Source: Bdellovibrionaceae bacterium UBA2351 (GTDB lineage Bacteria; Bdellovibrionota; Bdellovibrionia; Bdellovibrionales; Bdellovibrionaceae). From it: DNA of 13,250 nt. Below, one piece after another: positions 5,967-11,661 of the stretch (within the stretch, counting starts at the first letter, position 1; each line of letters begins with the position of its first letter). The notes below the pieces were generated by a model that worked only from the letters and a program-made list of their open reading frames with translations, made no database searches and was not told where the DNA came from. The DNA is taken from the NCBI GenBank assembly GCA_002344565.1, contig DDTZ01000126.1, forward strand, positions 1 to 13,250, read 5' to 3'. The position numbers and the translations under genes are program-made.

Positions 5967-7013
5967 TTAATCTTCTATGTTTAATTTTTTTAGGACGACA
6001 TTTAGTTTTTTTCTAATATCGACAATATTGCCAAGACTAGAAAGTGTTCTAAGTGCGTCCTTCAGCGGTTGTAATGGATAGCCCCCGTATTGTCCACCTT
6101 CGTTGATATCGTTCGTAACTGTGGAGCGGCCAGCTAATGTGACTCCGTCTGCTACGGTTAGTTGTGTGGAAACGACAGAGTTGCCTCCAGTTGTAAAACG
6201 TTTTCCTAAATGAGTTGAGCCCGCGACAAAAAATCCGGCCGCGATTAAAGAGTTTTCACCAACAGTGCAATTGTGGGCGATGTGGCAAAGGTTATCCAAT
6301 TTGGAACCAGAGGCGATGATAGTAGAATCAATCGTCGCCCGGTCTATGCAACAACTTGCGCCCATTTCAACATTGTCACCGATTACAACATTTCCAATTT
6401 GAGGAACTTTGTAGTGGCGATATTGGTTGTCAGTGTAGAAGCCAAAACCGTCGGAACCAATTGTAGTGTGAGCATGGATATCGCAGCGATTGCCGATCAC
6501 GCAGTTGTGGCCAACATAAACTTGCGCATGTATGACTGTGCCTTCACCTATAGTCGCATCGTCTTCAATGACAGAGTTTGGTCCAATGGAAGTGCCGTCG
6601 CCGATTTTAACATTCTTACCGATGAAAACATGAGCTCCGATATTTACGTTTCTTCCGATCGTGGCCTGAGGAGATACCACGGCTGTGTGGTGGATGCCCT
6701 TGTGGAATTTTTTTGTCCCTTTGTCGAACAGCGGTAGAACTTGGGTCATCGTAAGTTTTATATTTTTAGTTGAAAAAATGCTGACATTTTTGGGTAGGTC
6801 AGGCGGCAAAATTTTTTCTAGTGCGATAATGGCACTGGCTCCGCCTGCGAGCGAGGCTGCCCATTGTTCTTTAGTTGAGACGAAAACTAAACTCGATTTT
6901 TTTACTTTCTCGGGCGTAGAAACGCTGTGGATAGTGGAAGTGATGGTTCCGTAGACGTGTTTTAAGTCAGTGTCAGAAATAGTCAGAAGATCGTCGAGTT
7001 TGCTTACGGACAT
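5967..7013 (-). CDS. lpxD: UDP-3-O-(3-hydroxyacyl)glucosamine N-acyltransferase
   Basis: LpxD performs the third step of lipid A synthesis, adding a second 3-hydroxyacyl chain from acyl carrier protein to UDP-3-O-acyl-glucosamine in the cytoplasm. The protein (348 residues from ATG 7013) has the N-terminal uridine-binding domain, then a left-handed beta-helix of hexapeptide repeats (for example IGRNVNIGAHVFIGKNVKIG), and a C-terminal helix. HIAHN carries the catalytic His (about 247), and IGSDGFGF and CIDRATI are characteristic. I prefer ATG 7013 because AAGGA sits 8 nt before it; an in-frame TTG at 7031 overlaps that site. The gene is not next to fabZ, lpxA or bamA as in many bacteria, so a second copy elsewhere is possible. 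The four-helix membrane protein follows. Confidence 0.94.
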   Translation of the reverse strand: MSVSKLDDLLTISDTDLKHVYGTITSTIHSVSTPEKVKKSSLVFVSTKEQWAASLAGGASAIIALEKILPPDLPKNVSIFSTKNIKLTMTQVLPLFDKGTKKFHKGIHHTAVVSPQATIGRNVNIGAHVFIGKNVKIGDGTSIGPNSVIEDDATIGEGTVIHAQVYVGHNCVIGNRCDIHAHTTIGSDGFGFYTDNQYRHYKVPQIGNVVIGDNVEMGASCCIDRATIDSTIIASGSKLDNLCHIAHNCTVGENSLIAAGFFVAGSTHLGKRFTTGGNSVVSTQLTVADGVTLAGRSTVTNDINEGGQYGGYPLQPLKDALRTLSSLGNIVDIRKKLNVVLKKLNIED

Positions 7014-7080
7014 GTTAAGTTTCCTTATCAATTTTGCATAGCAAAAAATAAATTTTAAAAGGTTACATTCTTATGAAGTT

Positions 7081-7110
7081 AGTATAAGCCTGCAATAGGT
7101 AAAGACGCAA
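7081..7110 (-). promoter_or_regulatory. Candidate promoter of the lpxD operon
   Basis: On the minus strand TTGCGT (7110-7105) is followed after 18 nt by TATACT (7086-7081), which matches the -10 consensus at five of six bases. Transcription would start near 7074, about 60 nt before the lpxD ATG. On the plus strand the same spot reads TATAAG (7083-7088), a possible -10 for the divergent gene at 7129, so the two promoters may compete. Confidence 0.45.
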
Positions 7111-7128
7111 CACAGGAGGATGCTGTTT

Positions 7129-7758
7129 ATGGCCAAAAAAACCGTAAAAAAACAGCCACTTAAAGCCGTGGCGAAAGCCGCAGTTAAAACAGTAGCAAAG
7201 ACAGTCGCTAAAGCCGCTAAAAAAATAGTAAAAAAGGCCACAGAGCCTTCAAAGGCGAAAGCCGTTAAAACCGCTCCTAAAAAAGTGGAGAAAGTAGCTA
7301 AAGTTAAAATGGCTCCTGTGGCGAAGAAAACCGAAGAGAAAAAAACAAAAGTAGTTGCGGCTCCAGAAAAAATGAAAATGCCAACAACTTTGTCTGCTAA
7401 AGGCAAAGTTAAAGAGCTTAAAGAAACGCCAGAAACTGAGATTGAGGCGGACGCCGGCGTTGAAGACGCGACGGCAGCTCCACAAAAAGTGGACATTGAA
7501 AAGCCCAAAAAGAAAACAGCGGCTCAAAAGAAAAAAGAGAAGCTTGAGATAGATGCTAATGTTAAATGGGGCGACCTTTTTGAGAAGTATAAGCAATTAA
7601 AACCGGTAAATTACAGTATGAAAGATGTATTTGAAGCGAATCAGCCTATTCAGCATAAAGTTTTAGGCTGGGGTTGGGTGATTTCTTCAGAAAACGATCG
7701 TTTGGAAGTATTGTTTAAGGACGGTAAGAAAATTCTGATCAGCAACTATAAATCGTAG
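7129..7758 (+). CDS. Lysine/alanine-rich histone-like protein with a C-terminal Tudor-like (DUF3553/PcrA-tail type) domain
   Basis: The 209-residue product has two parts. Residues 1-145 are low-complexity Lys, Ala, Val, Thr and Pro with KAVAKAAVK-type repeats and no Phe, Tyr, Trp, His or Cys, resembling histone H1 tails; this part probably binds nucleic acid. Residues 146-209 are folded in appearance: KWGDLFEKYKQL, then QHKVLGWGWVISSEN, LEVLFKDGKKILI. That pattern (H-x-x-x-G-W-G-x-V followed by two strands) resembles the small Tudor-like DUF3553 domain and the C-terminal domain of PcrA/UvrD helicases, which in PcrA contacts RNA polymerase. The assignment is by eye. AGGAGG (7114-7119) lies 9 nt before ATG 7129; an ATG at 7120 abuts it and is less likely. 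Probable nucleoid or transcription-associated protein; the actual role is unknown. Confidence 0.8.
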   Translation: MAKKTVKKQPLKAVAKAAVKTVAKTVAKAAKKIVKKATEPSKAKAVKTAPKKVEKVAKVKMAPVAKKTEEKKTKVVAAPEKMKMPTTLSAKGKVKELKETPETEIEADAGVEDATAAPQKVDIEKPKKKTAAQKKKEKLEIDANVKWGDLFEKYKQLKPVNYSMKDVFEANQPIQHKVLGWGWVISSENDRLEVLFKDGKKILISNYKS

Positions 7759-7800
7759 TCAAAAGGCCCTGATTTTGGGCATTTGGATGAAAAAAGGTAG

Positions 7801-7829
7801 TTGCCAAACTAGGGGAACTCTCCTAAAAA
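7801..7829 (+). promoter_or_regulatory. Candidate promoter just upstream of infA
   Basis: TTGCCA (7801-7806), a 17-nt spacer and TAAAAA (7824-7829) would place the transcription start at about 7836-7837, next to the infA ATG at 7837. If real, the transcript would be leaderless or nearly so, which fits the lack of a good ribosome binding site there. The -10 match is modest. Confidence 0.3.
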
Positions 7830-7836
7830 TAAGTGA

Positions 7837-8055
7837 ATGGCGAAAGACGATTTAGCGCAAGTAGATGGTAAGGTTGTAGACGCCCTTGCTGGGGGCCTCT
7901 ACAAAATATTATTGGATAATAATGTGGAAATTTCCGCAAAGTTGTGCGGGAAAATGCGACGATTTAACATTAGAGTTGTCGTCGGTGACCGCGTAACGGT
8001 GGGCGTGTCTCCTTATGACCCTTCTCACGGCCTCATCATGTATCGACATAAATAA
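7837..8055 (+). CDS. infA: Translation initiation factor IF-1
   Basis: The product has 72 residues, the same as E. coli IF-1, and aligns along its whole length: MAKDD at the start, GKVVDALAGGLYKILLDN, SAKLCGKMRRFNIRVVVGDRVTVGVSPYDPSHGLIMYR. It is a single OB-fold that binds the A site of the 30S subunit and assists IF-2 and IF-3 in start-site selection. Only a weak AAGTGA precedes the ATG, so initiation may depend on a leaderless transcript or on coupling. The gene lies 78 nt after the lysine-rich protein and 37 nt before tex, which is not the common ribosomal-protein setting of infA. Identity is near certain. Confidence 0.97.
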   Translation: MAKDDLAQVDGKVVDALAGGLYKILLDNNVEISAKLCGKMRRFNIRVVVGDRVTVGVSPYDPSHGLIMYRHK

Positions 8056-8092
8056 ATAATTAAAAAATTCGTATCTTCATTGTAGGTGACTC

Positions 8093-10474
8093 ATGGAACA
8101 GACCCTTCAGCTTTATTTTTCAAAATTTCATCCTGGACTTAGTGTAAAATCAATTCAAGCAGTTTTGGAACTGTCTGCCGAAGGCGGCACGATTCCTTTC
8201 ATTGCACGTTACCGTAAAGAAAAGACAGGTAACTTAGATGAAGTGCAAATTCGCGCGATCGTAGAGGGTAACGAAACGTACCAAGAGATCGTGAAGAGAA
8301 AAGCCTTCTTAATCAAAGAAATTGCAGAACAAAACAATCTGACGGAAGAAATCAAAAAACGTATCGAGGTTTCTTGGGATCTTGGCGAGCTAGAAGAGAT
8401 CTATCGTCCGTTCAAAAAGAAAAAGAAAACAAAGGCAACTATCGCCCGTGAAGCTGGTTTAGAACCTCTATCGCAATGGATTTGGGACTTGGGTCATGGC
8501 ACGATTAAAGATGAAATGACGATGGAGATGAAAGCTAAGCAGTTCATCAATCCAGCTCATAAAATTCAAACATATGAAGAGGCGCTAAAAGGCACGCAAG
8601 ATATATTAGTTGAGAAAATTGCAAATGATCCTGATTTGCGTGCTAAGGTCCAAAAAGACTACATGGACAACGGTAAGGTGGGTTCTAAAGCGGCTAAAGG
8701 CTTTAAACCAAACTCTAAATATGAAATGTACAAAGAGTTTGAAGAACCAGTTAAGAGCTTGATAGAAACGAAAAGCTCTCATCGCTATATGGCGATGAGA
8801 CGTGGATGGCAGGAAGAAGAGTTGTCATTAAACGTGACTGGTAATGACGAATTATTATTAAAACAGTATGTTCAATTCGCAACAACTAATCCAGACAATC
8901 AAATTGGCGATTTCTTGGCAAATTGTGCTAAGGTGGCGTTGAATGTTTATGTTCTTCCTTCGGTAACAAACGAAGTTCACCGTCTATTAAAAGATAAATC
9001 GGATCTTGATGGTATCAAAGTTTTCACAGAGAACGTGCGAAAGCTTTTATTAGCGTCCCCGTTTGGTTCTAAGTGCGTATTAGGTATTGATCCAGGATTA
9101 CGTACGGGGTGCAAAGTAGCCTTAGTTGATAAAGGTGGAAACTTCATTTCTCACACTGTAATGCAAATTCTTGGGGATGATGCGGAATCTAAAGCTAAGA
9201 AACTTTTCTCGGAAGTTCTTAAGCAAATTCAAATCGACGCGGTTGCTGTAGGTAACGGTACGGCCGGTCGCCAGACGGAAACGTTTGTTCGAAAAATTTT
9301 AAAAGATTTAGGAAAAAATATTCCGGTAGTATTGGTGAACGAGTCAGGTGCCTCTGTATACTCGGCATCTGATGTCGCTCGCCAAGAATTCCCGGATTTA
9401 GATTTAACTGTAAAGGGCGCGATCAGTATTGCTCGTCGTCTGCAAGATCCGCTAGCGGAGCTTGTTAAGGTGGATCCAAAATCAATTGGTGTGGGTCAGT
9501 ACCAGCATGATGTGAATCAATCACAATTGAAAAAATCTTTGGATAGCGTTGTTGAGTCATGCGTAAATGCCGTGGGTGTAGATGTGAATACAGCGTCCGC
9601 TTCATTGTTGTCGCATGTTTCAGGGATCGGCCCTTCATTAGCACAAAATATTGTTGAGCATAGAAAAACCAAAGGTTTATTCACTGAGCGTGGAGAAATT
9701 TTAAAAGTTGCGAAATTTAGCGCGAAAGTGTTTGAGCAAGCGGCTGGTTTCCTAAGAATTCAAGCGGGAAAAGTGTTCCTCGATTCAACTGGTATCCATC
9801 CTGAGCGCTATTCTGCTGTCAAAGATATGGCGCAAGATCTAGGCTTACCGATTAGTGATCTCGTGGGTGAAGGCGCAAAGAAACTTCTTGAGCACAGAAC
9901 AAAATGGGCCAAGTTGGTGGGTGAGTTTACATTCGATGATATTTATAAAGAGTTGGAAAAACCAGGTCGCGATCCTCGCGATCCTTTTAAAGTGTTCCAA
10001 TTCCGTGATGATATTTTTGAAGTTAAAGACTTAAAAGAAGGTTACATCTGTCCGGGTATCGTGACGAATGTGACTAACTTTGGTGCGTTCGTTGATATCG
10101 GTGTTCATCAAGATGGATTAGTGCATATTTCTGAGTTGTCTCATAAATTTGTTGAAGATCCTCGTAAAGTGGTGAACCCAGGTGATCAAGTTCAAGTTAT
10201 GGTTATCAAAGTGGACACAGAGAAAAACCAAATCGCTTTAAGTATGAAACTTGAAGCAGCTCCTGCTGAGGATAGCAAACGTGAAGCGCGTGCTCCTCGT
10301 CAAGATAACAGCCGTAGAGAAATGGGTGCGGGACCAAAATCGTTCCAAAAACCAGCTCATGGGTCGCAAGGTGGCGATAGAAATAGAAAAGACGGTGGTG
10401 GTGGAAACTTCCAGAAGCCAGCACAAAAACCATTTAATAACCCATTTGCTAATTTAGCGAACTTAAAAAAATAA
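8093..10474 (+). CDS. tex: Tex-family transcription accessory / S1 RNA-binding protein
   Basis: Tex is a cytoplasmic nucleic-acid-binding factor linked to transcription and homologous to eukaryotic Spt6. The 793-residue product contains, in order: the helical Tex N-terminal region (TIPFIARYRKEKTGNLDE near the start), a YqgF/RNase H-like domain from about 327 (VLGIDPGLRTG, Asp333), helix-hairpin-helix motifs at about 500-560 (VSGIGPSLAQNIVEHR), and an S1 domain at 650-719 (GIVTNVTNFGAFVDIGVHQDG, KNQIALSMK). Residues 720-793 form a low-complexity Lys/Arg/Gly/Gln/Pro tail that extends past the S1 domain and is probably disordered and RNA-binding. TAGGTGA before ATG 8093 serves as the ribosome binding site. 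It probably shares a transcript with infA and the basic peptide downstream. Confidence 0.96.
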   Translation: MEQTLQLYFSKFHPGLSVKSIQAVLELSAEGGTIPFIARYRKEKTGNLDEVQIRAIVEGNETYQEIVKRKAFLIKEIAEQNNLTEEIKKRIEVSWDLGELEEIYRPFKKKKKTKATIAREAGLEPLSQWIWDLGHGTIKDEMTMEMKAKQFINPAHKIQTYEEALKGTQDILVEKIANDPDLRAKVQKDYMDNGKVGSKAAKGFKPNSKYEMYKEFEEPVKSLIETKSSHRYMAMRRGWQEEELSLNVTGNDELLLKQYVQFATTNPDNQIGDFLANCAKVALNVYVLPSVTNEVHRLLKDKSDLDGIKVFTENVRKLLLASPFGSKCVLGIDPGLRTGCKVALVDKGGNFISHTVMQILGDDAESKAKKLFSEVLKQIQIDAVAVGNGTAGRQTETFVRKILKDLGKNIPVVLVNESGASVYSASDVARQEFPDLDLTVKGAISIARRLQDPLAELVKVDPKSIGVGQYQHDVNQSQLKKSLDSVVESCVNAVGVDVNTASASLLSHVSGIGPSLAQNIVEHRKTKGLFTERGEILKVAKFSAKVFEQAAGFLRIQAGKVFLDSTGIHPERYSAVKDMAQDLGLPISDLVGEGAKKLLEHRTKWAKLVGEFTFDDIYKELEKPGRDPRDPFKVFQFRDDIFEVKDLKEGYICPGIVTNVTNFGAFVDIGVHQDGLVHISELSHKFVEDPRKVVNPGDQVQVMVIKVDTEKNQIALSMKLEAAPAEDSKREARAPRQDNSRREMGAGPKSFQKPAHGSQGGDRNRKDGGGGNFQKPAQKPFNNPFANLANLKK

Positions 10475-10488
10475 CGTAGGAGAATACA

Positions 10489-10596
10489 ATGATCACAAAA
10501 ATTTCATCTAAGAAAAAAAGAAACAAGAGTTCACGCCACAAAGCGAAGCGCATCACAAAGAAAAAGAAAATGATCGGTCGCAAACAAAGAAAGTAG
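10489..10596 (+). CDS. 35-residue extremely basic peptide, possible small ribosomal or RNA-binding protein
   Basis: AGGAG (10478-10482) stands 6 nt before ATG 10489 and opens a frame of 35 codons ending at TAG 10594. Of 35 residues, 18 are Lys or Arg plus one His; there is no acidic residue and no aromatic other than the His. It begins MITKISSKKKRNKSSRHKAK and ends KMIGRKQRK. Size, charge and the SSKKKR...KKKKM style recall tiny ribosomal proteins such as bTHX, bL36 or the bacterial AURKAIP1/COX24 (mS38-like) group, but I cannot assign it to one. The gap to tex is only 14 nt and a strong terminator follows, so it is the last gene of that operon. It is easily missed because of its length. Confidence 0.72.
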   Translation: MITKISSKKKRNKSSRHKAKRITKKKKMIGRKQRK

Positions 10597-10623
10597 TTTC
10601 AAGTTTGTAGGCACAGGTTAAAT

Positions 10624-10653
10624 AAAAAAGCCATGATGATTCATGGCTTTTTT
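10624..10653. terminator. Bidirectional rho-independent terminator after the tex operon
   Basis: AAAAAAGCCATGA (10624-10636) pairs perfectly with TCATGGCTTTTTT (10641-10653) around the loop TGAT. T-runs follow on both strands, so it can end the tex operon and also the opposing HAD phosphatase transcript. The remaining bases to 10720 are AT-rich and hold no gene. Confidence 0.94.
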
Positions 10654-10720
10654 ATTTCTGGCACTTTGTTGCTAGAATTGCTGGGCTTTGGGTTTTTAAT
10701 TAATAATTAAATGTTCTTAA

Positions 10721-11512
10721 CTAACGATTTAGCTCTATGACTTTTTCTGTGAGCTCTTGAAATCCCTTACCCGCTTCATGTTGGGTGATGTACTTCGGTT
10801 TAGATTTTAGTGTAGGTAAGTAAGGTTCGATGTTTCTAACACCGACTCCATTTTCAAAATATGAAAATAGAGGTTCGTCATTCGGTGAATCGCCCGAATA
10901 CAAACACGAAGTCTGGATTTGGTCTTCTGTTAATCCAAATTCATTCATCAAAATAAATTTGGCAGTCGTGAGTTTGTCATACGATCCGAACCAGCCATTT
11001 ACGTGGATGCTGCTGAGCTTGGCCTGGGCGCCGTGTTTTTCAAATATAGAAATAATTTGCTGAGTTTGTTCTTTTGTTAGTGGTGGAATGTCTTCACAGA
11101 TGTCGACGGCGAGATCGAACATACGACAAAATTGATCAGATGAAATTTTGCTTTCAGGAATTTTCTGAAGGATTTCGTTTTTGATGGTATTTAGTTTGTT
11201 CGTGTTGCCTTCGATCAATTCCGGTGATGAGGCAAAATAGCGTTTCATTTGCTTGTTAATGTAGCGAAAGAAGAAGGCGCCATTTTCGCCGATGACCCCG
11301 TCTATGGGCCAGGTGCGAGCCATCATTTCACACCAGCCCGCAGGGCGGCCAGTAACAATAATTGTTTTGATGTCATAGTCTTTTAGTTTCCAAAGAGCAG
11401 AGTAGCTATCACTGGGAACTCGGCCTTCGGTTGTAATGGTGTCATCAAGATCTGAAAGAACGAATTTGATTTTGTTTTTTAATTCAGCAATTGGTTTTGG
11501 ACTTGAATTCAT
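10721..11512 (-). CDS. HAD-superfamily (IIB/Cof-like) sugar-phosphatase-type hydrolase
   Basis: The 263-residue cytoplasmic protein shows the four HAD motifs: I, SDLDDTIT (nucleophile Asp21, acid Asp23); II, VTGRP (Thr54); III, a lysine in YDKLTTAK (about Lys180); and IV, GDSPNDEPLF (Asp208 and Asp212 for magnesium). The cap between motifs II and III (about 57-180) and the IGENGAFFF segment place it in the HAD-IIB group, with mannosyl-3-phosphoglycerate, sucrose and trehalose phosphatases and Cof-type enzymes. Substrate cannot be told from sequence; a sugar phosphate is likely. It appears monocistronic, with no good ribosome binding site before ATG 11512, and converges on the tex operon. It lies back to back with topA. 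Confidence 0.88.
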   Translation of the reverse strand: MNSSPKPIAELKNKIKFVLSDLDDTITTEGRVPSDSYSALWKLKDYDIKTIIVTGRPAGWCEMMARTWPIDGVIGENGAFFFRYINKQMKRYFASSPELIEGNTNKLNTIKNEILQKIPESKISSDQFCRMFDLAVDICEDIPPLTKEQTQQIISIFEKHGAQAKLSSIHVNGWFGSYDKLTTAKFILMNEFGLTEDQIQTSCLYSGDSPNDEPLFSYFENGVGVRNIEPYLPTLKSKPKYITQHEAGKGFQELTEKVIELNR

Positions 11513-11587
11513 TTGTCCATGCTGTGCTTAAAGGCAAAAGAGTTCAATCAAGGTCCTGTGTTGGAAGCAAAGGGTCAAATTAAAGAC

Positions 11588-11616
11588 TTGCGGTGTGAAG
11601 CGATCGTTTCTATTTT
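11588..11616 (+). promoter_or_regulatory. Candidate promoter of topA
   Basis: TTGCGG (11588-11593), a 17-nt spacer and TATTTT (11611-11616) would start transcription near 11623, giving a leader of about 39 nt. AAGGA (11647-11651), about 10 nt before the ATG, is the probable ribosome binding site. Match to consensus is moderate. Confidence 0.4.
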
Positions 11617-11661
11617 AAGTATTGGATTTGATTAATTTTTGACAAAAAGGAATAACGAGAA

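Noticed and set aside
6273..6954. Two plus-strand frames inside lpxD
   Set aside because: They are opposite-strand shadows of the hexapeptide repeats of lpxD; the lpxD protein is certain.
7071..7596. Two long minus-strand frames opposite the lysine-rich gene
   Set aside because: Antisense of AAA/GCC-rich codons rarely contains stops, giving low-complexity Phe/Ala/Leu translations. The plus-strand gene has the ribosome binding site and a folded C-terminal domain.
7766..7780. GCCC/GGGC hairpin after the lysine-rich gene as a terminator
   Set aside because: Only a 4-bp stem with a 7-nt loop and no proper T-run; read-through into infA is likely.
10206..10457. Three small frames (both strands) over the tail of tex
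   Set aside because: They overlap the S1 domain and tail of tex in other frames; low-complexity, no start signals.
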